A stretch of DNA of 57,815 bases from an uncultured Bacteroidales bacterium. GTDB taxonomy: Bacteria > Bacteroidota > Bacteroidia > Bacteroidales > Paludibacteraceae. The stretch is from assembly GCA_900319645.1 (NCBI GenBank), contig ONPG01000017.1, positions 1 to 57,815 on the forward strand. Direction: 5' to 3'. Both the position numbers and the translations under genes were made by a program. Under the pieces are notes generated by a model. It was not told where the DNA came from. It did not search any database and saw nothing but the letters and a program-made list of their open reading frames with translations. Below, piece after piece: positions 8,161 to 15,946 of this stretch (position 1 is the stretch's first letter; each line of letters begins with the position of its first letter).

Positions 8161-8296
8161 ACAAAGCGACAAGTGCACGAAGCACCTGCCGCTTGTTTGT
8201 CGGTTGATCTGCCTGATTTGCTACCTCTTGTGAGCCTGTCCAGCAGCACGTACATACATACGTACATACATACGCCGCCGCGCTTGTCAGTAAGAG
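8161..8296 (-). promoter_or_regulatory. Structured 5' leader of the surface protein gene
   Basis: The roughly 270-nt leader holds two large foldable parts. At 8161-8202 a long stem (GACAAA...TTTGTC outside, AGGTGC/GCACTT inside with a 5-nt loop) can form. At 8224-8296 CCTCTT/AAGAGG encloses CGGCGG/CTGCTG and two direct 12-bp units (GTACATACATAC). Such a leader could control translation or stability; no known riboswitch class was recognised. Confidence 0.45.
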
Positions 8297-8369
8297 GTTA
8301 TATGTGAGAAGATGATTCAAAATCATGTTTTCAAAAAGGAGTAATAGACTCCTTTGTCCAAAATCGCTG

Positions 8370-8401
8370 CAAAGTTACAACTTTTTTTGGACATATGCAA
8401 G
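8370..8401 (-). promoter_or_regulatory. Promoter of the surface protein gene
   Basis: On the minus strand CTTG (8398-8401), 20-nt spacer, TAACTTTG (8370-8377). The 36 bp at 8365-8400 are identical to 9300-9335, the promoter of the VapBC-like pair. Confidence 0.8.
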
Positions 8402-8527
8402 TTTTTGACAAAAAAGTGTTATCAATTTGTAGAAAAAATATTATCAAAATGTGTGATATTTTTGCGAATCCGCTTCCAATTTACCCCTCCTAAGCGGATA
8501 ACGGCGAATAATGATGATGTGTAAACA

Positions 8528-8602
8528 ATGCACAAAAAAAGACGGCTCACGATGTTCGTGAACCGCCTCTTGCGATACGGATAGCCTTTAGGCTATGATT
8601 TA
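8528..8602 (-). terminator. Terminator of the VapBC-like operon (repeat copy 2)
   Basis: A near-copy of the 4831-4905 element: the stem around 8541-8567 with a U-run on the minus strand (A-tract 8534-8540), and the TAGCC/GGCTA mini-hairpin at about 8582-8595. Confidence 0.8.
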
Positions 8603-8612
8603 CGATCTATTC

Positions 8613-8642
8613 TTATCTCGCTTAGCTCGAACGATTATCTGC
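8613..8642. repeat. Short dispersed palindromic repeat, copy 1
   Basis: TTATCTCGCTTAGCTCGAAC and the following GATTAT recur at 24836-24863 and, inverted, at 54531-54561. It lies just behind the PIN toxin gene. Confidence 0.6.
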
Positions 8643-8675
8643 AAGCGAAATTTCGCATTAACGCATTTGGTTAAT

Positions 8676-9095
8676 TTAATATTCTATGAGTTCAAGCCCT
8701 TGTTTTCTATAGAAAGGAAACCTTGTATCACTTGATAGCAAGGGCATGTGTTCTGTGATTGCATGAGAGATAATAATGTGATCTGAAGGGTCTCGGTGAT
8801 CTTGAGCTTCATTGAGTGTTAAAGTACTATATGTATATCCCACGTGGGGACGTAACGGCATGAACTCAATTCCTAAATCATCATCAACTGTATGGATTAC
8901 ATCCTCGGCCGTTTTCCAATGCTTCGATAACATCGTTTTGTTATTGAAATGAACTACCAATTCACGCATCGTTTCAAAACTGGCGTACAACATCTGATTA
9001 GGGTCGTCAATAAGAGACTTGACTTCCTTGTCAAGCCCATCGTAATCCATCAGTAGATCAATTACGACGCATGTATCAAGCATTAGTCGCTTCAT
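8676..9095 (-). CDS. PIN-domain ribonuclease toxin, VapC-like
   Basis: A 139-aa protein with the layout of PIN nucleases: MLDTCVVIDLL at the N-terminus (Asp7), acidic residues Glu41/Glu45, the DPSDHIIISHA block (Asp102, Asp105) and SSDTRF (Asp123) near the end. These acidic residues would hold the metal ions of the active site. By family knowledge it cleaves RNA, often tRNA or rRNA, and is neutralised by a cognate antitoxin. The start at 9095 lies 2 nt after the stop of the small upstream gene (9098-9250), the usual antitoxin-first order. Own terminator at 8528-8602. Confidence 0.85.
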   Translation of the reverse strand: MKRLMLDTCVVIDLLMDYDGLDKEVKSLIDDPNQMLYASFETMRELVVHFNNKTMLSKHWKTAEDVIHTVDDDLGIEFMPLRPHVGYTYSTLTLNEAQDHRDPSDHIIISHAITEHMPLLSSDTRFPFYRKQGLELIEY

Positions 9096-9097
9096 GC

Positions 9098-9250
9098 TTA
9101 AAGAGCCATCTGTTTTCTATAAAAACTCAGTTGGCTTCTTAACTCAGGGTCAGTTACCTCATAAACAAACCCCTTGTGTGTCCTTGCGTACCTTCCTGCC
9201 TTAGAGATTCTGGCAGATCCTTCAGCTCTTTTTGTCATTGTACTTTCCAT
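9098..9250 (-). CDS. Small antitoxin-like protein paired with the PIN toxin
   Basis: A 50-aa frame, MESTMTKRAEGSARISKAGR then YARTHKGFVYEVTDPELRSQ, ending QMAL. It is basic at the N-terminus and ends in a short helical segment, as expected of a small DNA-binding antitoxin with a toxin-binding tail. It stops 2 nt before the PIN gene start and follows a strong promoter, so the two form one transcript. An alternative start is the internal Met at 9238. No named antitoxin family was recognised; the call rests on position, size and composition. Confidence 0.65.
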   Translation of the reverse strand: MESTMTKRAEGSARISKAGRYARTHKGFVYEVTDPELRSQLSFYRKQMAL

Positions 9251-9304
9251 ATTTTCCCATTTGTTTTTTATACCTAATAGGAGTTATTTATAATAAATCC
9301 GCTG

Positions 9305-9336
9305 CAAAGTTACAACTTTTTTTGGACATATGCAAA
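9305..9336 (-). promoter_or_regulatory. Promoter of the VapBC-like operon
   Basis: On the minus strand TTTG (9333-9336), 20 nt, TAACTTTG (9305-9312). Identical over 36 bp to the surface-protein promoter at 8365-8400. Confidence 0.8.
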
Positions 9337-9396
9337 TAAACGAACAAAAAAATATATTTTTTTTTGTGTGTGTTCGTAAAAGGGACTATCCAACAT

Positions 9397-9489
9397 GCAC
9401 AAAGATACAATAATTCGTCTTAGCCACGAGGGCACGATTGCCACGAGATATGCAAATAATGTTTTGATTTTGCAATGATATATGCGTAA
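9397..9489. repeat. 93-bp dispersed repeat, copy 2
   Basis: Matches 2943-3035 with one mismatch. The minus-strand TATCTTTG (9400-9407) points toward the VapBC-like operon. The rest of 9490-9830 is T-rich DNA without a convincing gene. Confidence 0.85.
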
Positions 9490-9836
9490 GTTTTTTGCGT
9501 TTCCGTCTAAATCGGAATATTTATTTGCCTATGTCAAAAAATATCGTATTCTTTACTTTTTTTATAAGGTGTTCACTTCGTTCATGGTCTTATTTTTTTT
9601 TTGCTTTTTCCCTTTTTCAATAAGGTCTTCGCTTCGCTCAGGGCTGGTTTATCCTCCGCCGCTTTGCTCTGTCGATTATCTCTCTACGTTCGCGGGCTGG
9701 TTGGTGCGGTAAACTGCGGGGCTTTTCCCCTGAAAGAAGAAAAAACAAGTGACCCACATCGCTGTGAGTCGCTGAAGAAATCTACTATTGTGTATGGCGT
9801 AAAATAAGCCATAAAATGACTTTATAACATTAAAAA

Positions 9837-9868
9837 TTTGCATATGTCCGAAAAAAGCACTATCTTTG
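9837..9868 (+). promoter_or_regulatory. Promoter of the TetR gene
   Basis: TTTG at 9837-9840 and TATCTTTG at 9861-9868, spacer 20 nt. The following leader repeats the motif AAATGA/AAATG several times and is duplicated at 3169-3245. Confidence 0.8.
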
Positions 9869-9912
9869 CAAACCCAAATGACGAAATGTCTAAATAAATG
9901 ATAAAATGACAA

Positions 9913-10542
9913 ATGAACAAATGTGAAAATGACTCGATGGAACTGCGGATTCGCGAAGTGGCGCAACAACTCTTTTTTGAGCAAGGCTATGCGGCTACAT
10001 CGACCACGCAGATAGCAAAAGAGGTCGGCTGCACGCAGGCACTCGTACACTATTATTACCGCACGAAAGAGAACCTCTTCCGGCAGATTTTTCTGGAGCA
10101 GGTCTTGGCGGCATTGAATGTCATCGGACGCTCTCTGGCGAACGAAGAATCGTTTGACCGCTTTATTGAGCAGGCTATCTCTATGTATTTTGATGCGCTG
10201 TCAAGCAATCCGCGTTTGCCGTACTTTGTGTTGGAAGAGTTGGTTAACAACCCCGAGCGCCGCAAGTACATGCGGGAGAAATTCGTCAAGAATCCCACTT
10301 ATGCGATGCTCTATATGCAGTTTGACGCACGTCTCAAGCAGGAACAGCAAGCCGGGCATATTACCAAAATCGACCCCTTCGATCTGATGATCACGATTGC
10401 CTCGCTGACGGTCTTCACGTTCGTCTCTCTGCCGATGTTCCAGGACCTGCTCTCGCAAACCGACGACCAAGTGCGAAACTATATCGCCCACCGCAAATCC
10501 GAAGTCATCCGCATGGTCAAAAAGATCCTCAAACCGGAGTAA
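9913..10542 (+). CDS. TetR/AcrR family transcriptional regulator
   Basis: A 209-aa regulator. The N-terminal helix-turn-helix is clear: REVAQQLFFEQGYAATSTTQ, then IAKEVGCTQALVHYYYRTKENLF at about residues 12-55. The C-terminal ligand-binding half is helical. The start at 9913 gives MNKCENDSMELRIREV; the in-frame ATG at 9937 (MELRIREV) would be equally good for the family, and the duplicated copy of this leader preserves both. It has its own promoter and no pump gene next to it, so its target is unknown; autoregulation is likely for the family. Confidence 0.85.
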   Translation: MNKCENDSMELRIREVAQQLFFEQGYAATSTTQIAKEVGCTQALVHYYYRTKENLFRQIFLEQVLAALNVIGRSLANEESFDRFIEQAISMYFDALSSNPRLPYFVLEELVNNPERRKYMREKFVKNPTYAMLYMQFDARLKQEQQAGHITKIDPFDLMITIASLTVFTFVSLPMFQDLLSQTDDQVRNYIAHRKSEVIRMVKKILKPE

Positions 10543-10563
10543 ACAAATAAAAAGAGAGATTTA

Positions 10564-10595
10564 TTTGTATATATCAGAAAAAAGTTGTAACTTTG
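10564..10595 (+). promoter_or_regulatory. Promoter of the DUF6624 lipoprotein gene
   Basis: TTTG at 10564-10567, 20-nt spacer, TAACTTTG at 10588-10595; ATG at 10615 about 15 nt after the predicted start. Confidence 0.8.
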
Positions 10596-10614
10596 CAACC
10601 AAATTTGCAAACAA

Positions 10615-11523
10615 ATGAAATTTAGGACAAGCATATACCTCCTTATATCAATAATCACATCGTGCGCGAAACCATCCATCTCTTTCCAAACTGCTATAAA
10701 CAAAGCCGATTCGTGCTATATGGCACAAGACTACACACGCGCCAATTATTACTACAAATTGGCATTTGCAGCCAACGATGCCGCTCCTCAAGACTACCAC
10801 TATTCCAATGCAGCCTCAGTTGCCTCGATGGCAGGAGATGAGCAAACGGCATTCTTGCGCCTGGACCAACTGATTAGCACGAACAAGGAGTGGTATTCTT
10901 CCAATTTTGCGACAAATCCGGATTACGAACACCTGCACAATTTCCCTCAGTGGCAGATTTTAAGGGACACAGTAGAAGCACGCCAGGAACGAATCGAGCG
11001 GAATTACGATAAAGCACTAATAGCCCGTTTGCAAGCGATATATGAACGTGATCAGAAACCACGGCACGATTTCCTGTTTGCATACAAAACGAACTCTAAT
11101 GAGAGAACAATAGATTCGCTCGTTCATGAAATGCAGAGAGTTGATTCTATGAATCTTATAGAAATCCAAGATATTCTACAGATATACGGATTCCCGTCGA
11201 AAGCAATCGTGGGAACTAATAATAGCGTAATTTGGTTGGTTATCCAACATAGTGATGTCGAGTATCAAAAGACTTTTTATCCAATGTTACGTAAAGCCGC
11301 CGAGCAAGGAGAAATCAGTTGGGATAATATAGCGCTTCTGGAAGACCGTATAAATATGTTTGAAGGCAGACCGCAGAAGTATGGTTCACAGGTAGTAGAA
11401 GACTCAGCAGGTGAGCGGGTTATCTATACCTTACTCAATAGAGATAGTGTGGATATCTGGCGGAGTGCTGTCGGGCTGAATCCATTAGACGAATACGCCA
11501 AACAAATGGACGCTAAATGGTAA
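10615..11523 (+). CDS. DUF6624-like lipoprotein
   Basis: A 302-aa protein with a lipoprotein signal (ISIITSC, Cys at residue 17). Residues 25-110 look like tetratricopeptide-type helices (YMAQDYTRANYYYKLAFAAN). The C-terminal half (about 135-300) fits DUF6624: IYERDQKPR, IQDILQIYGFPSKAIVG, WLVIQHSDVEYQKTFYPMLR, NIALLEDRINMFEGRPQKYG and a final VDIWRSAVGLNPLDEYAK. The function of this domain is unknown. A short lipoprotein gene follows after 6 nt, suggesting one transcript. Confidence 0.7.
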   Translation: MKFRTSIYLLISIITSCAKPSISFQTAINKADSCYMAQDYTRANYYYKLAFAANDAAPQDYHYSNAASVASMAGDEQTAFLRLDQLISTNKEWYSSNFATNPDYEHLHNFPQWQILRDTVEARQERIERNYDKALIARLQAIYERDQKPRHDFLFAYKTNSNERTIDSLVHEMQRVDSMNLIEIQDILQIYGFPSKAIVGTNNSVIWLVIQHSDVEYQKTFYPMLRKAAEQGEISWDNIALLEDRINMFEGRPQKYGSQVVEDSAGERVIYTLLNRDSVDIWRSAVGLNPLDEYAKQMDAKW

Positions 11524-11529
11524 TAAGCG

Positions 11530-12036
11530 ATGAAGAAAATATGGTGTTTCATACTAATAGTTAGTATTACATGCTCATGCGCGGTACAACGTGCAACGAC
11601 GAGCGAGGAGTTTGCTGACGTCGTGCGGAAAGATGTACCTTTTAAAGTGAGTGAATTCAAAACCGTGAATGAGTACACATATTCATTCCGTTGTGACGGT
11701 ATTGTTGCGCTGCTTCCGGATTACGAGGTGGACAAAGAAGGCGCAACGATGGTATATCAGACGACTTTTATGCCGAATCATGCTCGGCAGACGAGTGCAA
11801 TAATCTGGCGAAATATTGTCATCAATAAGCGAGATAAACGAGTTGTCTGTATAGACCGATTTGTGCGGAATGGAAGGACGTTTGGTTATGTATATTTCTT
11901 ACAATCCGAAACGCGCAAATATAATGGGGGCAATACTTTCCATTGGAACGTGAGCGACCCGAAACTGATGCTTAATGTGAGCGATGCGATAGAAGGTATG
12001 AGTGATCTATCCATCACTACGTTAAACATGCAATAA
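11530..12036 (+). CDS. Uncharacterised lipoprotein
   Basis: A 168-aa protein with a lipoprotein signal peptide (MKKIWCFILIVSITCSC). The mature part is mostly beta-strand-like, with an INKRDKRVVCIDRFVRNGRT hairpin. I do not recognise a family. It starts 6 nt after the DUF6624-like gene, so the two are probably made together and anchored in the same membrane. Confidence 0.7.
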   Translation: MKKIWCFILIVSITCSCAVQRATTSEEFADVVRKDVPFKVSEFKTVNEYTYSFRCDGIVALLPDYEVDKEGATMVYQTTFMPNHARQTSAIIWRNIVINKRDKRVVCIDRFVRNGRTFGYVYFLQSETRKYNGGNTFHWNVSDPKLMLNVSDAIEGMSDLSITTLNMQ

Positions 12037-12249
12037 TCTGAATCTTAATAATCGTCACTTATTGCGCTTACCTGCCGGACACGACTCGGATACGGGAAAG
12101 ATACCTGACGATAGACCGACAGGATACCGACGAGATACCGTAACATAATCTTAATAATCGTTCGTACATTTCTTGTACGTCTTTGTACGTTTCTGCAAAA
12201 TTGGTATATATTTAACGAATTTGTGTTTGTGTATATCAAGAAAATGTAG
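12037..12249. repeat. Intergenic region with degenerate GATA-spaced repeats and a shared upstream block
   Basis: Within 12082-12140 GATAC/GATAG recurs at 12089, 12100, 12110, 12123 and 12134, roughly every 11 bp. ATCTTAATAATCGT occurs at 12042 and 12148 and again at 15033; from 12148 to the promoter the sequence resembles 15033-15129, upstream of the flavin reductase gene. No gene seen. Confidence 0.5.
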
Positions 12250-12257
12250 TACCTTTG
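12226..12257 (+). promoter_or_regulatory. Promoter of the hydrolase gene
   Basis: TTTG 12226-12229, 20-nt spacer, TACCTTTG 12250-12257. Confidence 0.8.
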
Positions 12258-12284
12258 CAGCGGATTTCAAATGTGAAAGAAAAT

Positions 12285-13475
12285 ATGAAAAAGTTTTTAA
12301 CCCTTATGCTCGCGGTAATTACTTTTGCTGCTTGCACCAATTCAAATGACAAAATGAGTACATGCGAAAATGAGACCTGGGACAAAGTTTTCCCGCTAAG
12401 TGAGAAAGTAAGCCATAAAAAGGTATCCTTCCAAACCCAATACGGCTTCACGTTGGTTGGCGATCTTTACACGCCGAAGTCTGTCAGTCCGCAGGACGGT
12501 CTGTCAGCGGAGCGGTCTGTCAGTGAAACGGTCTGTCAGCAAAGCGGTCTTCCGGCAATCGCGGTGTCGGGTCCTTTTGGCGCAACCAAAGAGCAGAGTT
12601 CGGGTTTGTATGCGATGAAGATGGCGGAGCGCGGGTTTATTGCGCTGGCTTTTGATCCTTCCTTCACAGGCGAGAGTTCGGGTGAACCGCGTCGCACGGC
12701 TTCGCCGGATATCAATACCGAAGATTTCATGGCGGCGGTGGATTATCTGAGTAAACTGCCCGAAGTGGATGCTGATAGAATTGGTATCATCGGAATATGC
12801 GGGTGGGGTGGTATTGCGCTCAATGCCGCTGCGGCGGATACGCGTATCAAAGCAACGGTTGCTTCGACGATGTACGACATGACCCGCGTCAGCGGTAACG
12901 GTTATTTCGATTCCGCTGACACCGAAGAGGCGCGTCACGAAGCGCGTGTGGCACTCGCCGCACAACGTGAAGCGCGTGTGGCACTCGCCGCACAACGTCT
13001 TGCAGACCCTGCTGCTATGGCAGGAGGCGTGATAGACCCACTGCCGGACGATGCACCGCAGTTCGTCAAGGACTACTACGATTACTACAAGACCCCGCGT
13101 GGCTACCATGCGCGCAGCGGTAACTCGAATGACGGCTGGCGTGTCATCGGCACGCAGGCATACTCCAACAGCCGTTTCCTGTATTACATCAACGAGATCC
13201 GTTCTGCCGTTCTGATCATGCACGGTGAGAACGCCCACAGCCGTTATTTCGGCGAAGCGGCGTACCATTACATGGTGGACGGCAAGGCGGAAGGCTACAA
13301 GACCGTGGTAGCTCCGAATCCGTGTCCCGAAAACAAAGAGCTGCTTATCATCCCGGATGCATCGCATTGCGACCTCTATGACGGCGGTTATACCGAACCG
13401 GCAGGCAAAGGCGAGCCCAAGAACCTCATCCCTTGGGACAAATTAGCGGAGTTCTTCAACAAGAATCTAAAGTAA
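12285..13475 (+). CDS. Alpha/beta hydrolase lipoprotein with cysteine nucleophile
   Basis: The ATG at 12285 gives a 396-aa protein with a lipoprotein signal (MKKFLTLMLAVITFAAC). The hydrolase fold is clear: LVGDLYTPKS, LPAIAVSGPFGATKEQSSGL, FDPSFTGESSGEP, the nucleophile elbow IGICGWGG (Cys at about residue 172) and a catalytic-type His in DASHCDLYD (about 360). A Cys in place of Ser is seen in dienelactone-hydrolase-like enzymes; the substrate is unknown. Two in-frame minisatellites are inserted: an imperfect repeat of a CGGTCTGTCAG unit (about 12499-12548, encoding SPQDGLSAERSVSETVCQQS) and an exact 30-bp duplication at 12939-12998. Both should lie in loops. An upstream in-frame ATG-less extension to 12255 overlaps the promoter and was rejected. 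Confidence 0.8.
   Translation: MKKFLTLMLAVITFAACTNSNDKMSTCENETWDKVFPLSEKVSHKKVSFQTQYGFTLVGDLYTPKSVSPQDGLSAERSVSETVCQQSGLPAIAVSGPFGATKEQSSGLYAMKMAERGFIALAFDPSFTGESSGEPRRTASPDINTEDFMAAVDYLSKLPEVDADRIGIIGICGWGGIALNAAAADTRIKATVASTMYDMTRVSGNGYFDSADTEEARHEARVALAAQREARVALAAQRLADPAAMAGGVIDPLPDDAPQFVKDYYDYYKTPRGYHARSGNSNDGWRVIGTQAYSNSRFLYYINEIRSAVLIMHGENAHSRYFGEAAYHYMVDGKAEGYKTVVAPNPCPENKELLIIPDASHCDLYDGGYTEPAGKGEPKNLIPWDKLAEFFNKNLK
12939..12998 (+). repeat. Exact 30-bp tandem duplication in the hydrolase gene
   Basis: Positions 12939-12968 and 12969-12998 are identical and add ten residues (EARVALAAQR twice) without breaking the frame. This looks like a recent slippage event. Confidence 0.9.
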
Positions 13476-13493
13476 GCACATGGCTCAATACCA

Positions 13494-13521
13494 ACACTCG
13501 CTTTCACGGCGAGTGTTTTTT
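13494..13521 (+). terminator. Terminator of the hydrolase gene
   Basis: ACACTCGC (13494-13501) pairs with GCGAGTGT (13509-13516) and a T-run follows. Confidence 0.85.
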
Positions 13522-13580
13522 GTTATCTTTTGCTATTTTGGAGTCATTTTGGATAATTTTGAACTTTTCTTTCTTAAAAA

Positions 13581-13612
13581 CTTGCATATCTCGTAAAAAA
13601 GTTGTACCTTTG
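13581..13612 (+). promoter_or_regulatory. Promoter of the AAA/DUF4143 ATPase gene
   Basis: CTTG 13581-13584, 20-nt spacer, TACCTTTG 13605-13612. Confidence 0.75.
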
Positions 13613-13629
13613 CAGCGGATTTCTGAAAA

Positions 13630-14850
13630 ATGAAAATAATTAAAGTTTTGGAAATGAAACTAATTGAACGCACATTATTACTGGATCAATTGAAAGAGGC
13701 AAAAGGCACTCTGGATTTGAAAATTATCACCGGTGTACGGCGTAGCGGTAAGTCTAAATTGCTAACTGCATTCATGGAATGGGTGCGCCAAACAGATGAG
13801 CAATCCAATATCATCTTTATTGACTTCCGCTTGTTGGATACAGAGCCGCTGAAGGAGTACCATGCCTTGCATGAGTATATAGAAAGCCGTTATATATTGG
13901 GCAAAAACAATTATATTTGCATAGACGAGGTACAGTTATGTCCCCATTTTGAGTGGACTATCAATAGTCTCCATGCGTCTGAGAAATACGACATCTATCT
14001 AACCGGTTCCAACGCTTTCTTGCTCAGTTCGGATTTAGCTACCTTATTTACAGGCCGCTATATAGAAATACCTGTTCTGCCATTTAGTTTTGCAGAGTAT
14101 CGTACCTATTACGGGGAGAAAGAAATACAATCCCAGTTTGACCAATACGTGTTGGAAGGCGGGCTGAGTGGTAGCTATCCTTATCCATCAGAGATAAAAC
14201 GCAGGCAATATATCAAAGACGTATATAATACCATTCTGCAGCGTGACTTGGTAGAAAAATACCATTTGGCGGATTCCGAAGTATTGCCCCGATTGATGGA
14301 ATATATGATGGATAATGTGAGCAATACCTGTTCCCCCAACGGTATAGCGGAGATTCTAAAGACGCAGGGTATAGCGACCAATAATCATACCATTTCAGAT
14401 TACTTGGATTACACATGCCGTGCCTTTATGTTGTATAAAATCAAACGCTATGACGTGCGCGGAAAGAAGTATCTTCAATCGCTCCATAAATATTATCTGG
14501 TAGATAGTGGCTTCCGCTATGCGTTGCTCGGCACACGTAACATGGACTACGGGCGCATCTATGAGAATCTGGTCGCATTGGAATTGTTGCGGCGTGGATA
14601 TGATATCTATGTCGGCAAACTATACCAGAAAGAGATTGATTTTGTGGCGATGCGAGGAAATGAAAAGATATATCTTCAGGTAAGCGATAACATCAGTTCC
14701 AAAGAAACCTTTGAACGCGAGTACTCGCCACTTTTGCAAATCAAAGATGTGTACCCTAAGTTCATTATAGCCCGTACGCGCGTCCCGAAATATGATTACC
14801 AAGGTATTCAGATCATCGATTTGGCAGAATGGCTGCTGGGCAAGGAATAA
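13630..14850 (+). CDS. AAA-family ATPase with DUF4143 domain
   Basis: A 406-aa protein of the AAA_14 plus DUF4143 type. Walker A is ITGVRRSGKSKL (about 33-44), Walker B is NYICIDEVQ (about 93-101), and sensor-like LTGSNAFLLSSDLATLFTGR follows. The C-terminal half carries the DUF4143 pattern (GRIYENLVALELLRRGYDIY, KEIDFVAMRG), which resembles a PD-(D/E)xK nuclease core. Such proteins are common and mobile in anaerobes, and their function is unknown. The start at 13630 is closest to the promoter; the ATG at 13654 (MKLIERTLLL) is an alternative. Monocistronic. Confidence 0.85.
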   Translation: MKIIKVLEMKLIERTLLLDQLKEAKGTLDLKIITGVRRSGKSKLLTAFMEWVRQTDEQSNIIFIDFRLLDTEPLKEYHALHEYIESRYILGKNNYICIDEVQLCPHFEWTINSLHASEKYDIYLTGSNAFLLSSDLATLFTGRYIEIPVLPFSFAEYRTYYGEKEIQSQFDQYVLEGGLSGSYPYPSEIKRRQYIKDVYNTILQRDLVEKYHLADSEVLPRLMEYMMDNVSNTCSPNGIAEILKTQGIATNNHTISDYLDYTCRAFMLYKIKRYDVRGKKYLQSLHKYYLVDSGFRYALLGTRNMDYGRIYENLVALELLRRGYDIYVGKLYQKEIDFVAMRGNEKIYLQVSDNISSKETFEREYSPLLQIKDVYPKFIIARTRVPKYDYQGIQIIDLAEWLLGKE

Positions 14851-15097
14851 AATTCCCTCCTAAGGTTACTTTTGGCAAATGGATGACATTAATAGATGAA
14901 CGATCACAACGGAGAGTGCCGAAAGAATTGTTTATAACTTTCACCGACCGATTCATTCGCTGCCGTTTAGATGTCAATTTGGAGGTTGATTTTAGCGTCG
15001 TTTCTACAACTAATGAATCAAAATCCCTAAAAATCTTAATAATCGTCAACTTTTTTGCTCTTTCCTGCAAAAATGGTATATGTTAAGGCGATTTATG
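14851..15097. other. Intergenic DNA, no supported gene
   Basis: A frame from 14829 to 15086 overlaps the ATPase 3' end but shows no family features. From 15033 the sequence resembles 12148-12257 (ATCTTAATAATCGTC, then CTGCAAAAATGGTATATG), a block shared by two promoters. Confidence 0.5.
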
Positions 15098-15129
15098 TTT
15101 GCATATATCGCAAAAAAGTTGTACCTTTG
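15098..15129 (+). promoter_or_regulatory. Promoter of the flavin reductase gene
   Basis: TTTG 15098-15101, 20-nt spacer, TACCTTTG 15122-15129. It leaves a leader of about 185 nt before the chosen ATG at 15322. Confidence 0.8.
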
Positions 15130-15321
15130 CACTCCGAAACGAAAAATGTTTTGTATGTTTATTTCATTTGAAGACTTTCACTCGTCAGAGAATGGGATTT
15201 GGAGATAAAAACTATCCGTGAGCTTGTTCGCGAAGAGTTTTTTCTACAAAGCACATTGAGCGCAAAGCGTAAAAGTATTCAAATGGGTTTTATAGGTTTT
15301 TGTCAAATCACAAATATAAAA

Positions 15322-15861
15322 ATGAGTAAAAAAGTAGTTGTATTATCTACCTCTCTCCGTGCTGGATCGAACAGCCACGCGCTGGCGGAGCAGTTTGCAG
15401 AAGGTGCAAAGAGTGCCGGACATGACGTGGAGTTGATTTCGCTGCGAGGCAAAGAGATCAAGTTCTGTATCGGTTGCCTCAAATGTCAGGAGACAGGCGC
15501 GTGCGTGTTCAAGGACGATGTGCCGGCGATCATGGAGAGCGTGTTGAATGCGGATGTCGTTTGCTGGGCAACGCCGATTTATTACTATGAGATGTCGGGT
15601 CAGATGAAGACGCTCATCGACCGAATGAACGCCATGTACCCGAAGGATTACAAGTTCCGCGACATCTACCTGCTGACCACGGCAGCTGAGGACGAGGAGT
15701 TTACGCCCAAACGTGCCGAGAGCGGTCTGCAAGGATGGATTGATTGCTACGAGAAGTGTGCTCTCAAAGCCCATTTGTTCTGCGGCGGCGTGAATGCCCC
15801 GAAAGAGATTTCCGGCCACACCAAACTGCAAGAAGCGTACGAATTGGGCAAGAATATCTGA
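15322..15861 (+). CDS. NAD(P)H-dependent FMN reductase / flavodoxin-like oxidoreductase
   Basis: The ATG at 15322 gives a 180-aa protein starting at the conserved [20 protein letters not shown] phosphate-binding strand-loop of NADPH-dependent FMN reductases. A Cys-rich insert ([20 protein letters not shown]) and the [20 protein letters not shown] flavin-site block are typical of the iron-sulfur-flavoprotein-related branch. It probably reduces flavin or quinones in the cytoplasm. The frame is open 41 codons further upstream, but those residues do not match the family. An acetyltransferase remnant begins directly after the stop codon. Confidence 0.85.
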   Translation: MSKKVVVLSTSLRAGSNSHALAEQFAEGAKSAGHDVELISLRGKEIKFCIGCLKCQETGACVFKDDVPAIMESVLNADVVCWATPIYYYEMSGQMKTLIDRMNAMYPKDYKFRDIYLLTTAAEDEEFTPKRAESGLQGWIDCYEKCALKAHLFCGGVNAPKEISGHTKLQEAYELGKNI

Positions 15862-15862
15862 T

Positions 15863-15946
15863 ATCGGCTCCGTGGTCACCAAAGATGTGCCGGACAATAC
15901 CATCGTCGGCGGCAATCCTGCCAAACTAATCAAGAGGATTGAATAA
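15863..15946 (+). pseudogene. 3' remnant of a hexapeptide-repeat acetyltransferase gene
   Basis: One base after the flavin reductase stop, 27 codons read [20 protein letters not shown] then KLIKRIE and a stop. This is the conserved C-terminus of left-handed beta-helix O-acetyltransferases (maltose/galactoside type). The remaining roughly 150 residues are absent, so a deletion joined this stump to the reductase gene. Confidence 0.75.

Noticed and set aside
9482-9807. Two plus-strand frames between the 93-bp repeat and the TetR gene
   Set aside because: Their Phe-rich products come from T-rich DNA and no start signal or family supports them.
12504-13367. 287-codon minus-strand frame
   Set aside because: Antisense shadow of the hydrolase, rich in Arg/His and without domain features.
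14829-15086. 85-codon frame overlapping the ATPase gene end
   Set aside because: No promoter, no recognisable family, and the second half lies in a block shared with another promoter region.
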